In this document: positions 18,887-27,800 of the stretch, one piece after another
Position numbering within the stretch: the first letter of the stretch is position 1
How the letters are laid out: each line of letters begins with the position of its first letter
Source: Verrucomicrobiota bacterium
GTDB lineage: Bacteria > Verrucomicrobiota > Verrucomicrobiia > Chthoniobacterales > SZAS-18
DNA: 46,908 nt
Assembly (NCBI GenBank): GCA_019241085.1
Contig: JAFAXH010000088.1
Coordinates: 1 to 46,908, forward strand
Direction of reading: 5' to 3'
Notes under the pieces: model-generated
The model's input: only the letters and a program-made list of their open reading frames with translations
What the model was told of the DNA's origin: nothing
The model's database searches: none
Position numbers and translations under genes: made by a program

Positions 18887-19663
18887 TTAACGAGCGTTGG
18901 ACAACAGCTCATACGACAGCACGCTCAAGCAATACAGCGCCGCGGTCTCGACGCGCAGGACGATGGGGCCGAGCGTGATCGGGCGGCAGCCGGCGCTGCG
19001 GGCGAGGGAAAGTTCGGCGGGCGTGAAATCGCCCTCGGGACCGACGAGCACGAGCGCGCTGGCGGGGCGCGGCTGATTCGGTCGGGCGGCGGCGAAGTCG
19101 GCGAGGTATTCGCGCAAGTGCCGGGCGTCGGTTTGCAACGAAGCGATGAGCATCAGTTCGAACGCGCCGCGGCCGAGCGTTTGAAAAAATGCCTTCGGCG
19201 TCTGCGGCAGGCCAATCTCGGGCAACCAGTTTTGGCCGCACTGCTTGGCGGCTTCGATGGCGACCGCCTGCCATTTCTCGCGCCGGGCGGCGGCTTCGGC
19301 GGGGTCGAGCCGGGAGACGACGCGCTCGCTGAGCAACGGCAGCACCGCGCCGGCGCCGAGTTCGACGGATTTTTGCACGATGAAATCCATGTTTTTCCCC
19401 TTGGGCACGGCTTGCGCGAGGGTGATGCGGCAGGGCAGGGGCGGCGTTTTGGCCATCTGGCGAACGCGCAGACGCACGCCGGATTTTGCGCTGGCGTTGT
19501 CGTCGGCGATTTCCGCCGTGGCTTCGACGCCGCGGCCGTTGAAGACGACGACTTTGTCGCCGGCCTTCAACCGCAAAACATGGAGCGCGTGGTGCGACTC
19601 GGCTTCATCGAGCCGCAGGTCGTCGGGATTCCAAGCAACGGGTGGAATGTAGAAACGGTGCAT
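18887..19663 (-). CDS. rsmE: 16S rRNA (uracil1498-N3)-methyltransferase
   Basis: Methylates U1498 of 16S rRNA with SAM; a SPOUT-class trefoil-knot enzyme. The 258 residues show the RsmE layout: an N-terminal PUA-like domain (MHRFYIPP..., HHALHVLRLKAGDKVVVFNG), the QAVPKGKNMDFIVQKSVELG block, KQCGQNWLPEI, and the knot motif LVLVGPEGDFTPAELSLAR with ITLGPIVLRVETAAL. ATG 19663 gives the conserved MHRFY start. It lies downstream of dnaJ across a repeat; RsmE is often found next to dnaJ and prmA in other bacteria. Confidence 0.95.
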   Translation of the reverse strand: MHRFYIPPVAWNPDDLRLDEAESHHALHVLRLKAGDKVVVFNGRGVEATAEIADDNASAKSGVRLRVRQMAKTPPLPCRITLAQAVPKGKNMDFIVQKSVELGAGAVLPLLSERVVSRLDPAEAAARREKWQAVAIEAAKQCGQNWLPEIGLPQTPKAFFQTLGRGAFELMLIASLQTDARHLREYLADFAAARPNQPRPASALVLVGPEGDFTPAELSLARSAGCRPITLGPIVLRVETAALYCLSVLSYELLSNAR

Positions 19664-19670
19664 GGTGGGA

Positions 19671-19833
19671 AAAAGCTCGAAGCCCAAAGCTCCAAGCTCG
19701 AAACAAGCTCAAAGTTCAAAGCTCGAAAACCACTGTTGAAGACATCTGAGCGCTCCGCCTTGAACTTGAAAATTTGAGCTTGTTTCGAGCTTAGAACTTA
19801 GAGCTTTGAACTTCCCGCGCAGCGGGCTGCGGG
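19671..19833. repeat. Word-built palindrome (AAGYTC family, copy b) between dnaJ and rsmE
   Basis: The arms are built of words AAGCTCG, AAGCCCA and AAGTTCA. Both arms of this copy contain GCTCGAAACAAGCTCAAA, which differs from the other copies. The right end is a GC-rich CCCGCGCAGCGGG stem just before the dnaJ stop. Confidence 0.85.
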
Positions 19834-19835
19834 CT

Positions 19836-21005
19836 TCAGCGGAAAAAGTCCTTCGCCTTCTCAAAAAATGATCGGTGCAGCGGACTGTTTTCCTCGCCGC
19901 AACTGGCGGCGAATTCTTCCAGCTTGCGGCGCTGCTCGGCGTTGAGCCGCGTGGGCACTTCGACGGCGACGTGGACGAGCAAATCGCCGCGCGCCTTGGT
20001 GTTCAACGCCGGCATCCCTTTGCCGCGCAGGCGGAAAACCGTGCCACTCTGCGTGCCCGGCGGCACGCGCAAAGAGCCTTGGCCTTCGAGCGTCGGCACC
20101 TGTATTTCCGCGCCGAGCGCGGCGATGGCAAACGAAATCGGCACCTCGCAGTGCAGGTCGTTTTCGTCGCGTTGAAAGATCGGGTGTTCCTTGACGTGCA
20201 GGACGACGTAAAGATCGCCCGGCGGACCGCCGCGGATGCCGCTCTCGCCGTTGCGCGACGAGCGCAGACGCGCGCCGTCATCGACGCCGGGCGGGATTTT
20301 CAGCTTGATGCGTGTGTTCTTTTCCTGCCGGCCTTCGCCGCCGCAACCGCGGCACGGTTTTTCGATGATCGTGCCGGTGCCGCGACAACGCGGGCAGGTC
20401 TGCGAAACCTGGAAAAATCCGCGCGACGTGATGACCTGGCCGCGTCCCTGGCAGGTGCGGCAAGTCACCGCCTGGCTGCCGGCTTCGGCGCCGCTGCCGT
20501 GGCAAACGTCGCACTCCGAGAGCTTGCGGATTTCGATTTCTTTTTCGACCCCGTTGGCCGCTTCGTCCAGCGTCAGCTCCAGGTCGTAGCGCAAGTCGGC
20601 GCCGCGCTGGCGCCCCTCCTTGTCGCGCCCGCCGCCGCCGCCGCCGCCGAAAAATTGCTCGAAAATTCCCCCCGCGCCGCCGTCGCCGCCGCCGGCCGCC
20701 GCGCCGAACATCTCGCGGAAAATATCCATCGGATCGTGGAAGCCGCCGCGCGCACCTCCGCCGCCAGCGCCCGCCGCGAAGGCCGCGTGGCCAAAGCGAT
20801 CGTAGGCCGCGCGTTTGTCGGGGTCGGAGAGCACGTCATACGCTTCGCCGATTTCCTTGAAGCGTTCCTCGGCCTTCGGGTCGCCGGGGTTTTTGTCGGG
20901 ATGAAACTGCACGGCCAGCCGGCGGTAGGATTTTTTCAGTTCCTCGCCGCTGACATTGCGCTGGACGCTGAGGACTTCGTAGTAGTCGCGTTTAACGGTT
21001 GCCAT
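19836..21005 (-). CDS. dnaJ: Chaperone DnaJ (type I Hsp40)
   Basis: The co-chaperone that stimulates DnaK ATPase and delivers clients. The 389 residues hold the J domain with HPD at 35-37 and a Gly/Phe-rich region (to about 135). The zinc-binding domain has four cysteine repeats ([32 protein letters not shown]), and the C-terminal substrate-binding domains include [12 protein letters not shown]. The glycine run between residues 115 and 128 is longer than average. The start is ATG 21005. grpE lies directly upstream across a palindrome; dnaK is not in the window. Confidence 0.98.
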   Translation of the reverse strand: MATVKRDYYEVLSVQRNVSGEELKKSYRRLAVQFHPDKNPGDPKAEERFKEIGEAYDVLSDPDKRAAYDRFGHAAFAAGAGGGGARGGFHDPMDIFREMFGAAAGGGDGGAGGIFEQFFGGGGGGGRDKEGRQRGADLRYDLELTLDEAANGVEKEIEIRKLSECDVCHGSGAEAGSQAVTCRTCQGRGQVITSRGFFQVSQTCPRCRGTGTIIEKPCRGCGGEGRQEKNTRIKLKIPPGVDDGARLRSSRNGESGIRGGPPGDLYVVLHVKEHPIFQRDENDLHCEVPISFAIAALGAEIQVPTLEGQGSLRVPPGTQSGTVFRLRGKGMPALNTKARGDLLVHVAVEVPTRLNAEQRRKLEEFAASCGEENSPLHRSFFEKAKDFFR

Positions 21006-21011
21006 CTATTT

Positions 21012-21173
21012 TGAAGAAAGTTCTAAGCTCGAAGTTCTAAGCTCAAAGCAAGTTCAAAGCTCAAAGCCCAAAGTCCGTGCTGACTGGCGGGAAATTCTGG
21101 TTTTGAATTTGGAACCTTTGAGCTTGTTTCGAGCTTCGAGCTTGGGGCTTCGAGCTTCCGCCGCTAGGCGGCT
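21012..21173. repeat. Word-built palindrome (AAGYTC family, copy c) between grpE and dnaJ, overlapping the grpE stop
   Basis: The left arm is a run of AAGTTCT and AAGCTCA words; the right arm holds the complementary words ending CTTCGAGCTTCC. The terminal GC palindrome CCGCCGCTAGGCGGC contains the TAG stop codon and the last two alanine codons of grpE. In this copy the two arms match each other less well than in copies a, b and d. Confidence 0.85.
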
Positions 21174-21724
21174 CCTTTGGAAACGAACACGTTGGCCGCG
21201 CGCAGCAGCCGGTCTTTCAATTTGTAACCGCGCCGAAGCTGCCGGACGACGTGGCCTTCGGGCACTTCGGCGCTCGGTTCCTGGCCGAGAGCTTCGTGCA
21301 AATTCGGATCGAATTTCTCGCCCGCCGCGTCGATGGGCGTGACGCCGTGGTCGCGCAGGAAATCGTCGAGCTGCTTGCTCACCATCGCCATGCCGTTGAC
21401 CACCGCCGACTCGCCCGCGCCGGCGGCGCTGCGGGCCGCTTGCAGGCCGAGTTCAAAGTTGTCCAAAATCGGCAGCAGCCGTTCGAGCAGCGAGGTGTTG
21501 GCGAAGCGGATCGCGTCTTCTTTTTCCCGCGCGGCGCGCTTGCGGAAGTTCTCGAAATCGGCTTGCGAACGCATCGCCAGATCGCGGTATTTTTCCGACT
21601 CGGCCTGCGCTTTGGCGGCGATGACGACCGGATCCTGCGGATCGGCCGGCGCGTCGGCGTCGGACGACGCGGGCGCGGCGTGAGGCAGCGGATCGTCGGC
21701 GGTGGAAATCGGGGTCGTGCTCAT
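21164..21724 (-). CDS. grpE: Nucleotide exchange factor GrpE
   Basis: Releases ADP from DnaK. The 186 residues have a disordered acidic N-terminus, the long dimerisation helix (about 40-90, containing AMRSQADFENFRKRAAREKE) and the beta domain with GEKFDPNLHEALGQEPS and the closing VVRQLRRGYKLKDRLLRAANV. All are diagnostic. ATG 21724 is preferred to an upstream ATG that would add 14 unrelated residues. The last codons and stop are within a repeat-derived GC hairpin. It follows the SpoIIE phosphatase gene by 48 bases. Confidence 0.97.
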   Translation of the reverse strand: MSTTPISTADDPLPHAAPASSDADAPADPQDPVVIAAKAQAESEKYRDLAMRSQADFENFRKRAAREKEDAIRFANTSLLERLLPILDNFELGLQAARSAAGAGESAVVNGMAMVSKQLDDFLRDHGVTPIDAAGEKFDPNLHEALGQEPSAEVPEGHVVRQLRRGYKLKDRLLRAANVFVSKGAA

Positions 21725-21772
21725 AAAGGAAAAAAATTTCGGTCCAGTCGAAAAACGGACCGACAAGGTAGC

Positions 21773-23221
21773 TCAAACCTTGCGGATGACAATGAGCGTG
21801 ATGTCGTCGTTCTGCGGCTGGTTGCCGCAAAAGGCGCGCACGTCGTCGGTCAGGCGCTTGACGACCGTGGCCGCGCCCTCGGGCGCGCTGGCCTGCACGA
21901 CGGAGTTCATGCGTTCGAGGCCGTATTCCTGGCCGTTCTCGTCCAGCGCCTCGGTGATGCCATCGGTGTAAAGAATGAAGCAATCGCCATGTTCCAGCGG
22001 CACCGCGGTATTGCGCGTGAGCCGGTCAAAGACCGTGCCGCTGTCGATGCCGAGCGCCATGCCGGGCGGGTTGATCTTGACGACTTTGCCCGTGGCCGCG
22101 CTGTAGAGCAGCGGCGCGTCGTGCCCGGCGCGGCAGAAGCTCAGCTCGCCGGCCGCGTGGTCGAGGATCGCGTAGGCCATTGAGATGAACATGTCTTCCT
22201 TCATGTCCGGGAAGAGCTGGCGGTTGACCTTGCGCAAGGCGTCGGCCGCGCTCGGATTGTGCGGCGCCTGGGAACGCAGCACCGAACGGCACATCGCCAT
22301 GATGAGGCTGGCCGGCACGCCCTTGCCCGACACGTCGGCGATGGCGACGCCGAAGTGCTGGTCATCAATCGTGAGGTAATCGTAATAATCGCCGCTGACC
22401 TGGCGGGCGGGGACGTTGATGCCGGCGATCTCGAAGCCGGGCACCTCGGGCGAAGCGGCCGGCAGCAGGATGCGCTGGATGTCGCGCGCGATCTCCAGGT
22501 CGCGGTCGAGGTTCTTTTTTTCGTTGACCTCTGAATAGACAATCGCGTTGTAAAGCGCGAACGCCGACTGCTCGGCGATGGATTTGAACACCTCGAAATC
22601 CGGCAGCGTGAACGCCCGGCCTTGCGGACCGTTGGCCAGCGCGAGCACGCCGAGTTTCTGGTCGGCATACGACAGCGGCGCGGCGATGACCGACTCGGTT
22701 TTCCCCTTGCTGCCGCCCTGCAACTGGACCAGCAAGCCGTCCTGCGCCAGGCTGGGCAAAAACAGCGGCTCCTGCTTTTGCCAGACGCGCGCCAGCAAGC
22801 CGTCCTCCTTGTTGACCGGGTGCAGGCGCAGGTAGCTGTCGAGCGCCATGGGCGTGACCTCGGCTTGCTGGAGGATGTGCTTGGGCACGTTGACCAGCGG
22901 CGGACAGCCTTTGGAGAGAAATGTCGGCACCAGCGTGCTGCCCGTGCGGTCCACGAGGTAGAGCGCGCCGCCATTGGCGTCGAGGATGCGCGCCGCGCCT
23001 TCCACGATCAGCCGGTGCAGATCGGACGCCCGGATGTTCTTGCCCGAAAACGCCGAGCCGAGGCCGTGCAGGAAATCGAAGACGCGCGTCTCCTCGACTT
23101 TCATCGCCTCGCGCTGCCGCCGCAGCAACGCGATGAGGCGCATCCCGCGGCGGTGCAAAAGATAGGCGACCGCCAGCGTAGCGAGCCAAAGCCCACCGAG
23201 AATGATGGACGACCACCACAT
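21773..23221 (-). CDS. Membrane-anchored GAF-SpoIIE (PP2C) serine phosphatase, RsbU-like
   Basis: A 482-residue signalling phosphatase. One N-terminal membrane helix (IILGGLWLATLAVAYLLH) is followed by a short basic coil and a GAF-like sensory domain (about 50-215, with GGALYLVDRTG). The SpoIIE/PP2C catalytic domain (about 250-482) has metal-binding aspartates in QVSGDYYDYLTIDD, IADVSGKGVPASLIMAM, ILYTDGITEAL and NDDITLIVIRK. RsbU-type enzymes dephosphorylate STAS anti-anti-sigma proteins; a STAS gene is directly upstream, 12 bases away, which makes it the likely substrate. No anti-sigma kinase or sigma factor is in the window. Confidence 0.92.
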   Translation of the reverse strand: MWWSSIILGGLWLATLAVAYLLHRRGMRLIALLRRQREAMKVEETRVFDFLHGLGSAFSGKNIRASDLHRLIVEGAARILDANGGALYLVDRTGSTLVPTFLSKGCPPLVNVPKHILQQAEVTPMALDSYLRLHPVNKEDGLLARVWQKQEPLFLPSLAQDGLLVQLQGGSKGKTESVIAAPLSYADQKLGVLALANGPQGRAFTLPDFEVFKSIAEQSAFALYNAIVYSEVNEKKNLDRDLEIARDIQRILLPAASPEVPGFEIAGINVPARQVSGDYYDYLTIDDQHFGVAIADVSGKGVPASLIMAMCRSVLRSQAPHNPSAADALRKVNRQLFPDMKEDMFISMAYAILDHAAGELSFCRAGHDAPLLYSAATGKVVKINPPGMALGIDSGTVFDRLTRNTAVPLEHGDCFILYTDGITEALDENGQEYGLERMNSVVQASAPEGAATVVKRLTDDVRAFCGNQPQNDDITLIVIRKV

Positions 23222-23233
23222 GGTTTCCGCAGT

Positions 23234-23788
23234 CTAGTCTGCGGAACCTTCGCGCTGCAAATCTTGCTTCAAATAATCGAGCACGTCCTTGAAACGGGAA
23301 AGATTCCGTGGATCGGCGTCGATGAGCGCCTGGTGCGCGGCGAGCATCGTTTCCGCCGTCGCCTGCCGGTCGGCGCGGGCGGCGGGCAATTCCTGGTTGG
23401 CGGCGGCGTCCAACTCGGGGATGGACGTGCCGTTTTTCTCGTGCCCCGCGTTCGCCGCCGGCTGCTCGTCGGCCACATCGAGGATCTGGTCCAGACCGAG
23501 GCCGTGCAGGAGATCGGCGTTGCGCTCGTTGCAGCGAAAGACATGCAAGTTGCCCTGGCCGAGTGACTGGAGTTGCAGCGCGATGCCGGTGAGGGTTCCC
23601 ATGAAGGTGGAATCCATCATCGGACACTCCGCCAGATCGACCACGAACTCGCGGTGCCCGCGCCGGATCATTTCCTTGGCGAACTGCTTGACGCCGCCAC
23701 TGTTCAAAAACGAGCCGCGCCCGCGCACCCGCAGGCAGACAACTTTTTCGTTAAAACCAACGAGAATTTGGGGGGCAGAATTGCTCAC
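23234..23788 (-). CDS. STAS-domain (anti-anti-sigma type) protein with C-terminal extension
   Basis: A 184-residue protein. The STAS fold covers about residues 8-105, with the phosphorylatable serine region CPMMDSTFMGTLTG (Ser60). The remaining 80 residues are acidic and Ala/Asn-rich and end with a helix (DVLDYLKQDLQREG). In partner-switching systems such a protein binds an anti-sigma kinase unless phosphorylated. Coupling to the SpoIIE phosphatase gene immediately downstream supports that role. The start codon is GTG at 23788. The long C-terminal tail is not typical of RsbV/SpoIIAA, which are about 110 residues. The 206 bases upstream (23789-23994) show no gene or clear promoter. Confidence 0.88.
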   Translation of the reverse strand: MSNSAPQILVGFNEKVVCLRVRGRGSFLNSGGVKQFAKEMIRRGHREFVVDLAECPMMDSTFMGTLTGIALQLQSLGQGNLHVFRCNERNADLLHGLGLDQILDVADEQPAANAGHEKNGTSIPELDAAANQELPAARADRQATAETMLAAHQALIDADPRNLSRFKDVLDYLKQDLQREGSAD

Positions 23789-23994
23789 GAGAGATGTTGC
23801 CTAGGGACGTTCGCTGCCACAATCGGGGCTGTCAAACCGTCGCGCAGCCCGCGGCCGCGCTGGACCGCGCGGACTTGGAGGGTTGAAAAAGAGACGGGTC
23901 GCGCGGCAGATTCATTCATCCATTTAACGTTTCCGCCAGCGCTGTTTGCCGTCTCGCGGCGCACGATTCAGCCCGAAAAACTCGCTTCCTCACG

Positions 23995-24567
23995 TCACCG
24001 CCAGAGATACGATTGGCCCAGCGCCACGATCCGGCCGCTGTTGGTGCCCGGCGGCGCGCCCGCCCGCTCGACGAGCAGGACGCGCCATTCCGTCACCCGG
24101 CCATCCACCAGGTAATCGTCGCCGGTTACCTGAAATTCCGTGTGGAAACTGCCGAGCGCGCCCGGATACGCCACCTCGCGCGCCTGCACAAATGGCCCGA
24201 GCCGTTGCTGGCGATATTCCAGGCGCACGACGAGATCGGCGCGGCGGTTGGCGCGCCAGAAGAACGTGAAATAATTGCCGTAACGATCCCGCTCATCGTT
24301 CGGCGTGATCGCGCCGTAGAGCAGGCGCTTGCGCTCGAACGCGATGGAGCGTTCCTCGTTCGGCTGCGCGCGGGTAAACCGGAGGGATTCGAGGAAATAA
24401 AGCTTCGTCTTGCGAAACTCGAACGCCCCCGGCTCGAGTGCCAGCGGCAACGCGCCCGCCCGGTCCACCTGCACCGTCGCCGGCTGCCGGTCGGCGCGGG
24501 CGAGCGCCCCGAACGGGAACGCCAGGAGAAGAAAAACCATCCAGCGGAATGCCGCAACTCTGTGCAT
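23995..24567 (-). CDS. Exported protein of unknown function
   Basis: A 190-residue protein with a clear signal peptide (MHRVAAFRWMVFLLLAFPFG, cleavage after ALARA). The mature part alternates hydrophobic and charged residues like a beta-sandwich: KTKLYFLESLRFTRAQPNEE, YFTFFWRANRRADLVVRLEY, GSFHTEFQVTGDDYLVDG and a final WRVLLVERAG. I do not recognise the family. It ends with a short ALGQSYLWR strand, which could suit an envelope-associated protein. ATG 24567 is chosen because the frame upstream is repeat-derived. The gene stands alone, divergent from the exonuclease-ligase gene. Confidence 0.72.
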   Translation of the reverse strand: MHRVAAFRWMVFLLLAFPFGALARADRQPATVQVDRAGALPLALEPGAFEFRKTKLYFLESLRFTRAQPNEERSIAFERKRLLYGAITPNDERDRYGNYFTFFWRANRRADLVVRLEYRQQRLGPFVQAREVAYPGALGSFHTEFQVTGDDYLVDGRVTEWRVLLVERAGAPPGTNSGRIVALGQSYLWR

Positions 24568-24639
24568 TCCCGCGATGTAAACCGACACCGACGCCCGTGG
24601 CAAGGTGGAACGCCGATTTGGTAGTCGGAATGGGCTTCC

Positions 24640-24867
24640 CGCCAAGTCCGCAAAGTCGCCAAGGAGGGAAGGGCGGTTGTTCCTGTCATCCCGAGCGCAG
24701 TCGAGGGACCTCTTGCTGCTTGCTTTGGTTCGCAGCACGCCGTGAAAGCAGATTGTGCATCCACCGAGCCAGACGATCAGCAAGCGATCCCTCGACTGCG
24801 CTCGGGATGACAAATTAAAAAAACTTCCTCCGTCTTCTCCCCCCTTGGCGACTTTGCGGACTTGGCG
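24640..24867. repeat. Nested palindromes: CGCCAAGTCCGC outer arms enclosing a TGTCATCCCGAG element (24684-24812)
   Basis: The outer arms CGCCAAGTCCGCAAAGTCGC (continuing CAAGG) and their complement at 24843-24867 are perfect for 25 bases. Between them lies a complete copy of the TGTCATCCCGAGCGCAGTCG palindrome with its asymmetric core. The core is inverted relative to the arms when compared with 10224-10453. Together they fill most of the 328-base gap between the exported protein and the exonuclease-ligase fusion. Confidence 0.88.
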
Positions 24868-24895
24868 CGAGGCACCTTCCGTTTCCCCACCGCCA

Positions 24896-27800
24896 ATGCG
24901 CATCAAATACCAACGTGGCGTCCACCTCCCCGACTTCGACCTCTGGCTCGACCCGCACGACGACCGGCCGTTTGCCTTCGTCTCCCACGCGCACAGCGAC
25001 CACATCGGTCGCCATCGCGAGACGGTGCTCTCCGCCGCCACGGCGCAATTGATGCACGCCCGCCTCGGCCACAACCTCTCCCGCCGCGAGCACATCCTCG
25101 CCTTTCACCAGTCCGCGGAAAATATCCGGCCCGGCTTGCGTTTCACCCTGCTGCCCGCCGGCCACATCCTCGGCTCGGCGATGTTGTTTTTAGAAAACCT
25201 CGCTGCCGACGGCGGCGAAAGCCTGCTCTACACCGGCGATTTCAAGCTTCGCCCCGGCCTCAGCGCCGAGCCAGCCGAGACGTGCCACGCCGACACGCTC
25301 ATCATGGAAACGACCTTCGGCCTGCCGCGCTTCGTCTTCCCGCCAACGGCGGAAATCGTCGCCGCCGTCGTTCGCTTTTGCGTCGAGGCGCTCGAAGACG
25401 ACGCCGTGCCCGTGCTCTTCGGCTATTCGCTCGGCAAAGGCCAGGAAATCATCGCCGCCCTCGCCGGAGCCGGCCTGCCCGTCGTGCTCCACGGCGCCGT
25501 CCATCGCATGACCGAAGTCGTCCGCACGTTGCGGCCCGATTTCCCGCCCGCCGAACGTTACAGCGCCACCGCCGATCTCACGGGAAAGGTGCTCATCTGC
25601 CCGCCCAGCGCCGCCAATTCGCGGATGTTGCAAAAAATCAAATCCACCCGCACGGCCATGCTCACCGGTTGGGCGCTGAACCCCGGCGCGCACTTCCGCT
25701 ACGGCACCGACACCGCATTCCCGCTCAGCGACCACGCCGATTATCCCGACCTCCTGCGCTTGGTGGAACTCGTGCGCCCGCGCCGCGTGCTCACCCTGCA
25801 CGGCTACGCCGCCGCGTTCGCCCGCGACCTGCGCGAACGCGGCGTGGAAGCTTGGGCGCTGAGCGAGGAAAATCAGCTCGATCTCGCCCTCAGTGGGCCG
25901 ACCGCGGCCGGCGCGTTGCATCCGGCCGCAACTGCCCCCGACAAGCAGGAAAGCGCCGCACGCATCCAAGAAACGGCCATCGACAACCAGGAAATCGCCG
26001 CTGACAGCAGAGAAATGGCCACGCGCACCGCCGAAATGGTCGCGCCCCGCGCGAAAACCGCCGCGCGCACCCCGGCGCTGCCTGCGCCCGGCTCCGCAAG
26101 TGCCGCCCACCGGGGAGAAACCGTCGCAGGCCATCCGCCGACTGCTGCCGACAGTTCTGCCGGGGAGGCCGCGGGCGAAAGCCACGTCGCGCCAGCCGAC
26201 GCCCTTTCCCGCTTTGTCTCGGTCTGCGAGGCGATGGCCGGCACGACGGGCAAACTCAAAAAAACCGAATATCTCGCCGCCTACTTCCGCACCCTTGACG
26301 ACGTGGCTTTGCCCATCGCGACGCTTTACCTCGCCGGCCGCGCCTTTGCCCAGAACGACCCGCGCGTGCTCAACGTCGGCAGCGCCGTCGTGCGCCGCGC
26401 TCTCCTCGCCGCCAGCGGCGTGCCCGAGGCGCGCTACCGCGAATTGAGCGCCGCGCTGCCCGATCAAGCCGAAACCACTTTCCTGCTCCTGCGCGAGCGC
26501 GAGCGCGCCCGCGATGCAGAGGGACGCGACCGCGCGCGCGGTGAAAAGGGGAGCGCGGGCTTCCAGCCCGCCCCGTCCGGCATCCTGCCGGATGGACCTA
26601 CAGGCAGGGACGCCTCTCCGGAGCATCCGAAGAATCCTCCGGATGCGCGCACGAATGCTCCACCGAAGCAAAACCAAGTCACGGACGCCCCGGAAGTGCG
26701 TCCCTACCCATTGGAAAGCCGTCCGGCAGGGATGCCGGACGGGGCGGGCTGGAAACCCGCGCTCCCCTTTTTCACCCTCGCCGATTCCCATGCGCTTTTC
26801 ACCGCGTTGGCTGCAGCGCGCGGGCCGCTCATCAAAACGGAAATTCTCCAGGAAGCCCTCGCCCGGCTACCGGCGGCGGAGGCGCGATACGTTGTCAAAA
26901 TCCTCGGCGGCGAGTTGCGCATCGGCTTGAAAGAAGGACTCCTCGAAGAAGCCCTCGCCGTCGCGTTCGACCGTCCGCCCGACGCGATCCGCGAGGCAAA
27001 CATGCTCCTCGGCGACCTCGGCAAAGTCGCCTTGCTGGCGAAGAGTAACCGGCTCGCGCAAGCGGAATTGACATTGTTTCAGCCGATCAAGTCGATGCTC
27101 GCCAGCCCGGAGCCGACGGCTGAAGCCATCTGGGCGCGACACGAGGAACTCAACGCGGTGGTCGGCGGCGGCGAGGCGGACGGGGAATCTCAACTCAATG
27201 ATACGAAGGCACAGAGATTCACGCAGGAAAACGATGGTCAGGACGCCGTTTCTTCGGATTCCTTTGCCGCTTCCCTCTGCGAGTCTCCGCGCCTTTGCGT
27301 CTCTGCGTTGAATGAACCCGCCGTCCCCGCGGCAACTGTCGTTTGGATCGAGGACAAATTCGACGGCGTGCGCGCCCAACTGCACCGCGCGGCGGACGGG
27401 CGGGTGGAGATTTACTCCCGCGACCTGCGGCGCGTCACCGCGCAGTTCGACGAAATCGCCCGCGCCGCGAGCGCGCTGCTGCGGGACGTGGAAGTCATTC
27501 TCGACGGCGAGATCGTGGCGTATCAGGAAGGCCGGAAGCTGACCTTTTTCGACCTGCAAAAACGACTCGGCCGGCGCGAGGCGGATTTGTTCATGCAGGA
27601 AACGATCCCGCTGAGTTTTTTCGCCTTCGACCTGCTGCGGCTCGGCGACCGCGCGTTGCTCGGCGAACCGCTGGCGACGCGACGGGCGTTGTTGGAAACG
27701 CTGCCCTGGCAGCCGCCCTTGCGTCTGGTCGAGGTGACGCAAGCCGCGAGTGCGGCGGAGATCGAGGCAACCTTCAACGCCGCGCGCGGACGCGCGAACG

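Noticed and set aside
24755-24895. N-terminal extension of the exonuclease-ligase protein
   Set aside because: It is translated palindrome sequence; the MBL domain begins at ATG 24896.
24567-25095. N-terminal extension of the small exported protein up to 25095
   Set aside because: It would run through repeats and overlap the exonuclease gene; the signal peptide begins at ATG 24567.
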